This document shows, piece after piece, positions 1-9,971 of a stretch of DNA of 64,000 bases. Source of the DNA: Hominimerdicola alba (GTDB taxonomy: Bacteria; Bacillota; Clostridia; Oscillospirales; Ruminococcaceae); the NCBI RefSeq assembly GCF_900112155.1, contig NZ_FOKQ01000007.1:1-64000 (forward strand), read 5' to 3'. A model generated the notes under the pieces. That model was not told where the DNA came from, made no database searches, and saw only the letters and a list, made by a program, of their open reading frames with translations. A program made the translations under genes and the position numbers. Positions within the stretch are counted from its first letter, which is position 1, and every line of letters begins with the position of its first letter.

Positions 1-1530
1 ACTACGCCATACATCAAGAGCCTACCTATCCACAATTCACTCCGCGCTAGGCTGCTCTACATAATGAACCCCGAAAAAACGTCAGAGCGAACGCTCGTTA
101 CCGGGCTGAACCTCGAAACGGACGTTGACACTGCTATGCAGCAGCTCGCCATGACCTACGAAAGATACTCGCGCAAAAAGTTTAACGCCAAGCCGCCTAC
201 CAAAGGTGATAAGCCCGTAAAAGCGTTTCACCTGATTCAGTCATTTGCGCATTGTGAGTGTTCAGCTGAGGAAGCTCATGCTATAGGTATCGAGTGGGTG
301 CGCAAGGCTTTCGGTGATGACTTTCAAGCTATGGTCTGCACCCACACAGACAAAGACCATATTCATAACCATGTGTTACTATGCCCTTACAGCCTGTCGG
401 GAAAGAAGTTCAACAGCAAGTGGAAAACGCTCTGGGATATCCGTCATGCGTCGGACGGCATCTGCCGTGAGCATGGTATCGGTATTATGGAACAGCTTAG
501 AGCTCGCCCCAATCACGAACCGAACTCAATGTCATACGGCGAGTGGCTTCACCGTAGGCTCGGTGATTCGTGGAAAGAGCGCATCAGAGTCCGCCTTGAT
601 ATGCTAGTGGAGTCGGCATCTTTGCTTGATGAACTGCTATCAACTCTTGAGGGACAAGGATACACTGTCAAGCGTGGCAAGTTCATATCCGTCAAAGCCC
701 CTGAACAAGGACGAGCCATTCGTCTGAAAACTCTTGGGGCAAGATATGAGGAATCAAGGCTTGCAAGACGCATTGAAAAAAGTATCGCAAAACGACAGCC
801 ACCCAAATCTCCTGATGAGATCATTGATGATGTGATGCAGGAGTACAGCTATGAAACCCGCAAGCTGAAATTCGCCAAAGAGGTACAGGACGATTTGGAG
901 AATCTTAGTCAACAACTGAATATTATCAACTCCGAGCAGATCACTTCAATAGGAGAAGTCGAAGGAAAGTTGTCCGCAGTTCGGAAGAAGATATCTGAAA
1001 TAGAAAATAGTATCAAGGCTGGTGAGATCGAAGCGTTCCAAATCGAGCAGTACAGCGATATGCTTGTAAAGTTCCGTCAACAAGAGCGTGATTACCAATC
1101 CATCGCAGATACATACAATGAATCGTCATCTGGTGATTACATCTCGCGTATGGTCAGCGAGGTCAAGGCGAGAATGTCCGAGCAGGAGAAGGACAAGCTG
1201 CGGCATTTGCAGGAGCAGAAGTATGAAGTCTATATTCCGACCAACGACAGATACATGGATTATGTAGAGCACCGAGCTGTTCCGACCGCAGCAGAGTATG
1301 GCAAGGTGTCGGAGGGCAATTGGTATGATGCCGAAGGTGAGAGCATCTATCAGCGGCTGCAAAGCATCTACGATACTAACAAGAGTATCTATGTCGGGTT
1401 CGTGATCAAGGTCGAGGGGCGAGCCTTTATGGTTGACAAGAAAGGTTTCAAGGAGCTACCCGATTTCGATAAGCCTGCGGTGAAGAAGCAGGTGCAGGCT
1501 GAGCCTAAAAGGACTAAACCACGCAGATAA
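1..1530 (+). CDS. Relaxase/mobilization nuclease (MobP-like), 5' end outside window
   Basis: Relaxase of the pfam03432 type, which nicks oriT to start conjugative transfer. The frame is open from base 1, and the codons before the ATG at 64 encode sequence matching the family N-terminus: a Tyr just before an MNPEKT segment, which is the usual catalytic Tyr region. The ATG at 64 is therefore not the true start and the gene is cut by the window edge. The metal-binding histidine motif HTDKDHIHNH lies around residues 95-104 counted from the ATG at 64. The C-terminal half is charged and likely coiled coil. The gene sits 37 bp before tnpW. It is of a different family from the MobL-type relaxase of the second element. 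I see no oriT in the visible part; it may lie upstream. Confidence 0.85.
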   Translation, partial: TTPYIKSLPIHNSLRARLLYIMNPEKTSERTLVTGLNLETDVDTAMQQLAMTYERYSRKKFNAKPPTKGDKPVKAFHLIQSFAHCECSAEEAHAIGIEWVRKAFGDDFQAMVCTHTDKDHIHNHVLLCPYSLSGKKFNSKWKTLWDIRHASDGICREHGIGIMEQLRARPNHEPNSMSYGEWLHRRLGDSWKERIRVRLDMLVESASLLDELLSTLEGQGYTVKRGKFISVKAPEQGRAIRLKTLGARYEESRLARRIEKSIAKRQPPKSPDEIIDDVMQEYSYETRKLKFAKEVQDDLENLSQQLNIINSEQITSIGEVEGKLSAVRKKISEIENSIKAGEIEAFQIEQYSDMLVKFRQQERDYQSIADTYNESSSGDYISRMVSEVKARMSEQEKDKLRHLQEQKYEVYIPTNDRYMDYVEHRAVPTAAEYGKVSEGNWYDAEGESIYQRLQSIYDTNKSIYVGFVIKVEGRAFMVDKKGFKELPDFDKPAVKKQVQAEPKRTKPRR

Positions 1531-1567
1531 TGGCTATATAACAATCAGAACTTGGAGGTAACATTAT

Positions 1568-1768
1568 TTGAATAGAAATACAGATACAACATTTACAAAA
1601 GAAGAACAGAAGAACCCGCGCTACGAGCTGAATTCGGTGAGGGAGTACAAGATTGGTCATACGACCTATATCGTTAAAACCTATTTTGACCTTGAATGTG
1701 GTGAGTCTCTTGAAGACTTACTCCAAAGGTTGGTTTCAAAAGAGATTTGCAAAGCGATGTCGTCCTGA
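1568..1768 (+). CDS. tnpW: Transposon-encoded protein TnpW family, 66 aa
   Basis: Small protein resembling the TnpW family found next to large serine recombinases of Tn4451-like elements; function unknown. It starts at TTG with a GGAGG site at 1554-1558, nine bases upstream. Apart from the N-terminus it is almost identical to the copy at 16033: both share the KEEQKNPRYELNSVREYKIG segment and a C-terminal LEDLLQRLV motif. It precedes the recombinase promoter. Family assignment is from memory of the family's sequence and context. Confidence 0.75.
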   Translation: MNRNTDTTFTKEEQKNPRYELNSVREYKIGHTTYIVKTYFDLECGESLEDLLQRLVSKEICKAMSS

Positions 1769-1814
1769 CGGCATAAATAATCGAAGTAACAGCGGGTCAT
1801 TTGCACATTTGGCA

Positions 1815-1843
1815 TTGACGATTCAGAACATTTGTGCTATAAT
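1815..1843 (+). promoter_or_regulatory. Promoter of recombinase copy 1
   Basis: TTGACG, 17-nt spacer, TATAAT. The spacer end plus -10 box reads GAACATTTGTGCTATAAT, shared with the promoters at 13944 and 16268. Confidence 0.75.
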
Positions 1844-1854
1844 ATTAATGATTC

Positions 1855-3637
<1,783 letters not shown>

Positions 3638-3858
3638 ATAGAACAGCGCACTCTCGACCAAATAAGGCGCGGCAATACAAAAAATTCCGAGCGTATGCGA
3701 CTGTATGCATACGCTCAAACTATGTCCGTAAAAATATTGCCGCGCCCGAAATCAACGGCGGTACGCTCGTTGATTTCTCGACCCGAGGTACGAGGGGCGA
3801 CAACTCGCAAACTACCGACCAAAACAAATCTCCGCTCCCACACAATCAATCACAGCAG

Positions 3859-3898
3859 AAAAACAAAATGCCCCGAAGCACTATACAAATGCTTCGGG
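3859..3898 (-). terminator. Terminator after the HPP-like gene
   Basis: CCCGAAGCA (3872-3880) pairs with TGCTTCGGG (3890-3898). On the minus strand it is followed by a T-rich run (complement of aaaacaaaa). It sits just past the stop of the minus-strand gene. The stem sequence closely resembles the terminator at 10848. Confidence 0.75.
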
Positions 3899-3906
3899 AC
3901 ATTAAT

Positions 3907-4884
3907 TTATATATGGTTTAGTGCTTCGGCGTGTTCCTGTTCTTCGTGTGCAGTCTCAGTTTGTTCCTTGATGACATGATCGGAAGTCAGCATCGTCAGT
4001 GCGGCGAATGCCAGGAAACCAAGGGTCACTGCGAAGGGGAATATCAATAGCGCATTCAGCGGGATAACGAATGCCAGAACTGCAATCGCACCGCATGGCG
4101 GGAAATATAAGGCTGTTCTGTCAACTGCGAACATTACCGCACAGCAGGTGATCGCTGCCGCAAGGGCTAAGGGAAGCCCCAGTATCTCGGTGAGAAGAAG
4201 TCGTGACGAACAGCCGAGGAAAGCGCAGAGCGCCATCATTATGGTGGCAGTTCTCATGTTCTTCTTGATGCGGGAATGGGGGACTGTCATTTCAGCGAAA
4301 GCCACCAGAAGCGGCGGTGCTACAAGGAAAGGTCTGCCGTTTGCGGTGGGCAGGAAACATATCAGGCTTGAAATTATTACCTGCGCTATGCGTAGCTTCA
4401 CAAGTGCTTTGTCGGGCTTTATCGGGACAAAGTTGTGCTTCTCGCGCAAGCCTGTCTGTTCAAGGATATGCTGCGCTAAAAGTATCAGGCTTGTGGTGAC
4501 AACTACCGAAATTGGATAGAAGAAGCTGTGGGTCACCAGAAGTATGGGCAGCAGACAAGCTGATATCGCGGGCAGGAAATTCGTCCGCGAAAGCGTTATC
4601 AGCGCCATTGAAGCTGTTAGCGCTACGGGTATCTGTATATATTGGGGAAAAGGTACGAACCTGACAACTGCCATGCCCATCAGGGCGGCGATGGTCACGG
4701 TCGTTATCATGCGCAACTTGCTTGCGTTCCACGATTGTGTGGGGGCGGCAAGCGTGCCTATGGCGATAGCTGCGATCTCAGGAAATATGATCTCCTTTTC
4801 GCCCGTCATCTCCGCTACTGCCACCATCAGTATACAAACTGCTGATGATATCAGTATCGGTATTAGTTTTTTCTTATCGGACAA
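3907..4884 (-). CDS. HPP-like integral membrane protein
   Basis: About ten hydrophobic segments fill the protein, indicating an integral membrane protein. A YFPPCGA segment near residue 260 and an FPEIAAIAIG segment near the N-terminus resemble the repeated motif of HPP family proteins (pfam04982), but family membership is tentative. The C-terminal 25 residues are acidic. I prefer a TTG start at 4884 because GAGGTG stands six bases before it; the ATG at 4914 has no good ribosome-binding site. It is a single gene with its own terminator. The substrate is unknown. Confidence 0.55.
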   Translation of the reverse strand: MSDKKKLIPILISSAVCILMVAVAEMTGEKEIIFPEIAAIAIGTLAAPTQSWNASKLRMITTVTIAALMGMAVVRFVPFPQYIQIPVALTASMALITLSRTNFLPAISACLLPILLVTHSFFYPISVVVTTSLILLAQHILEQTGLREKHNFVPIKPDKALVKLRIAQVIISSLICFLPTANGRPFLVAPPLLVAFAEMTVPHSRIKKNMRTATIMMALCAFLGCSSRLLLTEILGLPLALAAAITCCAVMFAVDRTALYFPPCGAIAVLAFVIPLNALLIFPFAVTLGFLAFAALTMLTSDHVIKEQTETAHEEQEHAEALNHI

Positions 4885-4914
4885 AGTATTCACCTCGGAC
4901 ATGAAATGTTTCAA

Positions 4915-5190
4915 CTGAGGAATCTGATAAAATTATAACATACAGCGGGGGCTTTTTAATTAAGTTTTTTTGAACTTATTAGGGGGGATTTTTGAGAGGT
5001 CTGATTTTTACGGCGATTTTGTGGCTTCTTTTGTGAGAGTTGCAGGAAATGTTGATTATATTAAATAATTGACATTCACAATGATTTATGTTAAGAACTG
5101 TTTAAGGATAATTAGCCTCGAAAAACAGGGGTTGTTTAATGAGTGGCTCAAAGAAAAAATAATTTTAACCATCAAAAATGGTAAAATATT
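4915..5190. other. Intergenic stretch with no recognised gene
   Basis: AT-rich sequence between two minus-strand genes. A TATAAT on the minus strand at about 4935-4940 could be the -10 box of the HPP-like gene, but the -35 is poor. I see no coding signal or RNA gene. Confidence 0.4.
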
Positions 5191-5232
5191 ACACAAAAAG
5201 AGCGTATGCATTTTGTTCTGCATACGCTCTTT
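5191..5232 (-). terminator. Terminator of the ABC-F gene, made of the repeat hairpin
   Basis: Perfect 14-bp stem AAAGAGCGTATGCA (5197-5210) with TGCATACGCTCTTT (5219-5232) and an 8-base loop. On the minus strand it ends in TTTTTG, a normal intrinsic terminator for the gene ending at 5285. Its core GAGCGTATGC/GCATACGCTC is the inner hairpin of the dispersed composite repeat. Confidence 0.85.
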
Positions 5233-5284
5233 GGATACAAGGCGCAACACTCGCACCACTGCCAATAGTTATGAATTAAAAAAG

Positions 5285-6901
5285 TTATTCGATGAAGGAC
5301 TTCATGCCCTGCTCTCTTCTCCATTCAAGGAATTCTTCGTAGGTGCCTGCACGGTCGATACAGCCATCGGGAGTTATCTCGATGATGCGGTTTGCAACTG
5401 TCTGTACTATCTCGTGGTCGTGGCTTGCGAAGATGACTACACCCTTGAAATCACGGAGAGCGTTGTTTACTGCGGTGATGGATTCAAGGTCGAGATGGTT
5501 GGTGGGACGGTCAAGAAGAATTACGTTTGAGCCGAAAAGCATCATACGGCTGAACATACATCTTACCTTTTCACCACCCGAGAGTACCTCAACAGGCTTG
5601 TATATCTCGTCGCCCGAGAACAGCATACGTCCAAGGAATCCGCGGAGGAATGTGTCTGTTACCTCAGAGGTAGAGTAGGGACGGAGCCAGTCAACTATGC
5701 TTTCGGTGTGACCGTTGAAATACTCGGAGTTATCAACAGGGAAGTAGGAACGTGAAGTTGAAACGCCCCACTTGATAGTACCCTCATCAGGCTCGGTCTC
5801 CTCAGCGAGTATCTTGAAGAGAGCGGTTATAGCCTGTTCGCTTTCACCGATGAATGCCACCTTATCGGTGCGTGAGAGGGTGAAGCTCACGTTGTTCAGG
5901 AGCTTTACGCCATCGACTGTCTTGGATACATTGTTGACTTTCAGTATATCCTTGCCCAGTTCGCGGTCGATATTGAAGCCGATGAATGGGTACTTTCTTG
6001 ATGATGCAGGCATTTCCTCAACGCTCAGCTTATCGAGAAGCTTACGTCTTGCAGTAGCCTGTCTGGACTTGGACTTGTTGGCTGAGAATCGGTTGATGAA
6101 CTCCTGAAGTTCCTTGATCTTTTCCTCGGCCTTCTTGTTCTGGTTCTTGATAAGTCTCTGCATCAGCTGTGAGGATTCGTACCAGAATTCGTAGTTGCCC
6201 ACATACATCTTTATCTTGGTGTAGTCGATATCAACGATGTGTGTGCAGACATTGTTGAGGAAGTGTCTGTCGTGGCTGACAACGAGTACAGTACCAAAAT
6301 AATCAGCAAGGAAATCTTCAAGCCAGCGGATAGCATCGATATCCAGATGGTTGGTAGGCTCGTCCAGCATGATGATATCGGGGTTGCCGAAAAGTGCCTG
6401 TGCCAGCAGTACCTTGACTTTCTCATTACCTGAAAGTCCTGACATCTGCTGATAGAGAAGGTCTTCGGAAAGACCCAGACCCTGTATCAGCTTGGAAGCA
6501 TCGGATTCAGCTTCCCAGCCGTTGAGCTCGGCAAATTCGCTCTCCAGCTGACCTGCGCGGTCGCCGTCTTCATCTGAAAAATCTTCCTTTGCATAGAGAG
6601 CATCTTTTTCCTGCATGATATCATAAAGGCGCTTGTTGCCCATGATGACGGTGTCCAGAACGGTATACTCGTCAAATGCGAAGTGGTCCTGTTTCAGCAC
6701 GGAAAGACGCTCGCCCTTGGTTATAGCTACCTCGCCTGTGGTGGGTTCAAGCTCGCCGTTTAGTATACGCAGGAAAGTGGATTTGCCTGCGCCGTTAGCG
6801 CCGATTATGCCGTAGCAGTTGCCGTTTGTGAATTTAAGGTCAACATCCTTAAAAAGCAGCTGCCCTCCAAAGGAAAGGCTGACGTTTGAAACTGTTATCA
6901 T
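5285..6901 (-). CDS. ABC-F family ATPase (YbiT/YkpA-like), one ATP site degenerate
   Basis: Two ABC ATPase domains in one 538-residue soluble protein, joined by a charged linker near residues 240-300, as in ABC-F ribosome-associated factors. Domain 1 has an intact Walker A (GANGAGKST), Walker B (MLDEPTNHLD) and switch His, but its signature is LSGNE rather than LSGGE/Q. Domain 2 has lost Walker A (GESEQAIT replaces GxxGxGKT) and its Walker B reads LLDRPTNHLD, with Arg at the catalytic Glu; its signature LSGGE is intact. One composite ATP site therefore looks whole and the other dead. An AAGGAG site precedes the ATG. ABC-F proteins act on the ribosome in translation or drug resistance; which role applies here cannot be told. 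Confidence 0.85.
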   Translation of the reverse strand: MITVSNVSLSFGGQLLFKDVDLKFTNGNCYGIIGANGAGKSTFLRILNGELEPTTGEVAITKGERLSVLKQDHFAFDEYTVLDTVIMGNKRLYDIMQEKDALYAKEDFSDEDGDRAGQLESEFAELNGWEAESDASKLIQGLGLSEDLLYQQMSGLSGNEKVKVLLAQALFGNPDIIMLDEPTNHLDIDAIRWLEDFLADYFGTVLVVSHDRHFLNNVCTHIVDIDYTKIKMYVGNYEFWYESSQLMQRLIKNQNKKAEEKIKELQEFINRFSANKSKSRQATARRKLLDKLSVEEMPASSRKYPFIGFNIDRELGKDILKVNNVSKTVDGVKLLNNVSFTLSRTDKVAFIGESEQAITALFKILAEETEPDEGTIKWGVSTSRSYFPVDNSEYFNGHTESIVDWLRPYSTSEVTDTFLRGFLGRMLFSGDEIYKPVEVLSGGEKVRCMFSRMMLFGSNVILLDRPTNHLDLESITAVNNALRDFKGVVIFASHDHEIVQTVANRIIEITPDGCIDRAGTYEEFLEWRREQGMKSFIE

Positions 6902-6965
6902 TTTACTTTACTCCTTAACATAATATACTTTACTTACTTTTATAATACAGCGAAATTTCACGCTG

Positions 6966-7439
6966 TTATCCTTCGGTCTTTACCTCGTTCCAGCGGTAGG
7001 TGATATCCTTTGCGCTGATGAATATCTGACAGTCCATAGTGCGGGGTGTTGTGCCTTTAGGGTACCACAGCACGCAGTCATAGAAGAATTTTTCATAGCC
7101 GCTGTATTCATCAAGAAATTCCAGCTGTGCGCCGTTGTTCAGCAGTTCGGTGAATTTATCCAAGGGTATGGAGGTTCTTATCGCTCTGCTTTCCTCGCTG
7201 TCATCATCGGTATCAAGATACTCGAATACATATATGCTGATGTTCCAGTCGGGCTTGTCGGATGGAGTTGTGAAGCTGACTTCCGACCTGCCTGTGTATT
7301 GGTTCAGCATCGTGCCGCCGCAGAGATAGTAGCCGTCCTCAAACTCAAAAGTCAGACTATGGTCGCTGATGGTGAGTTTGGTGGCACGGCAGTCGTGAAG
7401 AGAGAAATGGTTTATATCATTGTCCGAAAATTTGTACAT
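6966..7439 (-). CDS. Hypothetical protein, 157 aa
   Basis: I do not recognise the family. The protein is soluble, acidic and rich in aromatic residues and beta-prone segments, with an HDCRATKL segment near residue 15 that looks like the start of a compact domain. There is no signal peptide or membrane segment. It lies 14 bp downstream of an acetyltransferase gene on the same strand, so the two probably share a transcript. Confidence 0.6.
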   Translation of the reverse strand: MYKFSDNDINHFSLHDCRATKLTISDHSLTFEFEDGYYLCGGTMLNQYTGRSEVSFTTPSDKPDWNISIYVFEYLDTDDDSEESRAIRTSIPLDKFTELLNNGAQLEFLDEYSGYEKFFYDCVLWYPKGTTPRTMDCQIFISAKDITYRWNEVKTEG

Positions 7440-7453
7440 TTACATTCCTCCTG

Positions 7454-7921
7454 TCATTCTGCGGGAAGTATCATCTCATGGGGCGTACCCACAAATCCGA
7501 ATTTTTCGTAGAGAGGTCTGCCCATATCTGTGGCTTCAAGAGAGATGAAATCAACACCCTTTGATTTAGCATCCTTGATAAGCAGGGACAGAGTTTTATA
7601 GGCTATGCCCTGTCTGCGGTATCGGGGGTCGGTGTACATATTCATGATATAGGCTTTTCTGCCTGTGGGGACATCGCAGGTGGGCATTACCCTGTAATAG
7701 CTTACTCCCCCTGCGGCGATGATATCTTCACCGTCATAAACGAGGTAGGCGGTGTGGGTGCCGTCAGCAAGGGACTTCTTGTAATAATCACGGGACTGCT
7801 GTTCTATCAGTGACATATCCGTATCCTCGGGAAGCTTGTTTGCCGCTATGAGTACTTTTATCCTTGATGAAACAAGGGCTTCAAGGTCATTTAAGTCTGC
7901 ACGTTTATACTCAATTGCCAC
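7454..7921 (-). CDS. GNAT family N-acetyltransferase, 155 aa
   Basis: GNAT fold: an acidic N-terminal helix region, a central YIMNMYTDPRYRRQGIAYKTL segment containing the acetyl-CoA-binding (R/Q)xxGx(G/A) motif, and a C-terminal YEKFGFVG motif. The start is a GTG at 7921 with GGAGG eight bases before it; a longer ATG form (7990) would run through the promoter. It is followed closely by a hypothetical gene. The substrate is unknown. Confidence 0.8.
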   Translation of the reverse strand: MAIEYKRADLNDLEALVSSRIKVLIAANKLPEDTDMSLIEQQSRDYYKKSLADGTHTAYLVYDGEDIIAAGGVSYYRVMPTCDVPTGRKAYIMNMYTDPRYRRQGIAYKTLSLLIKDAKSKGVDFISLEATDMGRPLYEKFGFVGTPHEMILPAE

Positions 7922-7954
7922 AGGACATACCTCCGCATTATATGATACTTTAAA

Positions 7955-7983
7955 ATTATAACATTTTACGATTACTTTGTAAA
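7955..7983 (-). promoter_or_regulatory. Promoter of the GNAT gene
   Basis: Minus strand TTTACA, 17-nt spacer, TATAAT, about 35 bases before the GTG start. It argues against the upstream ATG at 7990. Confidence 0.65.
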
Positions 7984-8025
7984 TCGGCAAATCATACGGA
8001 AAAAACTCAAATCTGAATAAAGCTG

Positions 8026-8054
8026 TTGACTGTTTGGGAAAAATAGGTTATAAT
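8026..8054 (+). promoter_or_regulatory. Promoter of the 8104-10802 operon
   Basis: TTGACT, 17-nt spacer, TATAAT, followed about 50 bases later by a GGGAGG site and the first gene. Confidence 0.75.
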
Positions 8055-8103
8055 ATATCTGAATAGACGTATGACCCCATGTATCGTAAATCAGGGAGGA
8101 AAT

Positions 8104-8427
8104 ATGCTGAGAGATGAACTTGATGAGATAGTTGAAAGATATGATCTGGTGAAGCGGACTTTTGACAGTTTCTGGGTGAGCTTTGAAAACTATCTTACAG
8201 ACGATATCACGAGAGAGGAAAGCAGAGAGTACGGGCTGACGGACAAAGATCAGGTGGAAGTCAGGCTTTATGGGTATTCCTTTGTGGTATCAAAAAAGTT
8301 CAGCCGTGATTTCATCAAGGTTGATCTTGATGTTTACAAAAAGGACAGCAGTCCCGAATTTGCTGAATACTACTGCATTTACAGCCTGGACGGCGAATGC
8401 GAGGACGATAATTTCGTTATAACCTGA
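8104..8427 (+). CDS. Hypothetical protein, 107 aa
   Basis: Small acidic protein with no recognised domain: a helical N-terminus (LDEIVERYDLVKRTFDSFW) followed by beta-prone segments. The ATG at 8104 follows GGGAGGAAAT closely and is preferred to the ATG at 8071, which has no ribosome-binding site. It is first in a run of four same-strand genes after a strong promoter. Confidence 0.6.
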   Translation: MLRDELDEIVERYDLVKRTFDSFWVSFENYLTDDITREESREYGLTDKDQVEVRLYGYSFVVSKKFSRDFIKVDLDVYKKDSSPEFAEYYCIYSLDGECEDDNFVIT

Positions 8428-8498
8428 CAGGGGTCGGATACGCAGGACGAAAGACGTGAAAAAGAGAAGACGATGACAAGAAAGCAGAGGTAACGGTT

Positions 8499-9188
8499 AT
8501 GCCATTCACACCTAATGCACCGCAGTTTTTATTTGAAAACTACACCCGCAATGACAAGGAATGGTTCAAGGCGAACAAGGAGACCTACGAAAAGGAGATA
8601 CTTGTTCCCATGCGGGAGATGATAGAATATCTTACGCCGCTTATGGGGCGCATCGACAGCAGGATAGTATGCTCGCCAAAGAAAGTCAGCCGTATCTACA
8701 GGGATGTAAGGCTTATCAGGGACGGTATGTTTTTCAGAAAAAGCATATGGTTCTCACTTATGCGCCCGAAAGAGCGGTTCGTCAGCAAGCCTGAGTTTTT
8801 CTTCTGGATAAGTCCCGATGATCTGGGCTGGGGCTGCGGGTATTACAATATACCATCACCTGTTGTTGAGAAGGTGCGTATGTATATACTCAATCGCGAC
8901 AAAGCGGCGGTGAAAGCTATAGACGCTTATGAAAGTCAGGACAGCCTTGTGCTTGACGGCGAGCCTTATAAGCGTGACAGGTATCCCAATGAGCCCGTAA
9001 GGTACAAGAACTGGCTGAACAGGAGAAATCCCGTGGTGCTACATTCCAGTGATGATCCCGAGCTGTTTTTCGGGGACAAGCTTTGCGAAAGGGTGGCGGC
9101 GGATTTCGAGAAGATAGCCCCTGTGTATGAGCTTTTCATAAAGGCTGAGGAAGCTGTGGCTGCGGAGGATTCTGAGAAGACGAGGTGA
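8499..9188 (+). CDS. DUF2461 family protein, 229 aa
   Basis: Matches the DUF2461/TIGR02453 pattern: an N-terminal FLFENYTRNDKEWFKANKE segment, RIYRDVRLIRDG in the middle, and a GCGYYNIPSP segment typical of the family's central sheet. The length agrees with the family. No biochemical role is known. The AGAGGTAAC site before the ATG is acceptable. It is followed after 4 bp by the ferredoxin gene. Confidence 0.8.
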   Translation: MPFTPNAPQFLFENYTRNDKEWFKANKETYEKEILVPMREMIEYLTPLMGRIDSRIVCSPKKVSRIYRDVRLIRDGMFFRKSIWFSLMRPKERFVSKPEFFFWISPDDLGWGCGYYNIPSPVVEKVRMYILNRDKAAVKAIDAYESQDSLVLDGEPYKRDRYPNEPVRYKNWLNRRNPVVLHSSDDPELFFGDKLCERVAADFEKIAPVYELFIKAEEAVAAEDSEKTR

Positions 9189-9192
9189 CAAG

Positions 9193-9969
9193 ATGGTCTT
9201 ATATTTCAGCGGTACGGGCAACACCCGTTATGTGGCAGAGGTGATAGGCGAGCTTCTGCACAATGAAGTCAAGGATATGAGAGAATACATACGAACCGGC
9301 ATTAAGACGAAGTTCTATTCAAAGGCGCCTTATATAATCTGTGCACCCATATATGCCTGGAGGTTCCCGCCGCTGGTGGAGGGCTTTCTGGAACGTTCTG
9401 ATTTCTGGGGCAGCGACAAGGTATACTTTGTTGCGACCTGCGAATCTCAGACAGGGGACGCGGCAAAGTATCTCAAAAAGATATGCGAGAAAAAGGGCAT
9501 GACTTTTATGGGATTTGCAGGCGTGCCTATGCCCGAGAACTATATCATCATGTACAAGCCCCCGAAAGAGGAGGAGTGCAGGCATATCTACAGAATGGCG
9601 GACAGCGAGATAGTATCTATCGTGAATACCATATCCCGCGGAGAAGTTCTGAAAGATCATCTGGATATGAAGCTGCTGAAGCCTTTGACTAAGCTGGTGA
9701 ACCCATGGTTTTTCGGTGCTTGCGTTTCAAGCAGAAAATTCAGGACGACGGATAAATGCACGGGCTGCGGCAGATGTGTTAAAGCCTGTCCCTACGGCAG
9801 TATAAGTCTGGTAGGCGGCAGACCTGTATGGGGCGAGAAATGTATGCACTGTATGTCCTGCATAAACGGCTGTCCGACTAAGGCTATAGAGTACGGCAGG
9901 CGGACTGTGGGCAGGGACAGATATTACTGCCGCAGAGAGCCTAATATCACTTGGAGGTACAAATATTAA
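9193..9969 (+). CDS. EFR1-type ferredoxin with flavodoxin-like N-terminus
   Basis: The N-terminal flavodoxin-like domain begins with YFSGTGNTRYVAE (the FMN phosphate loop) and is followed by two 4Fe-4S motifs near residues 192-235: CTGCGRCVKACP and CMHCMSCINGCP. This arrangement is that of EFR1 family proteins, taken to be cytoplasmic electron carriers; partners are unknown. The gene lies 4 bp after DUF2461 and just before the next gene, indicating co-translation. Confidence 0.85.
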   Translation: MVLYFSGTGNTRYVAEVIGELLHNEVKDMREYIRTGIKTKFYSKAPYIICAPIYAWRFPPLVEGFLERSDFWGSDKVYFVATCESQTGDAAKYLKKICEKKGMTFMGFAGVPMPENYIIMYKPPKEEECRHIYRMADSEIVSIVNTISRGEVLKDHLDMKLLKPLTKLVNPWFFGACVSSRKFRTTDKCTGCGRCVKACPYGSISLVGGRPVWGEKCMHCMSCINGCPTKAIEYGRRTVGRDRYYCRREPNITWRYKY

Positions 9970-9971
9970 AG

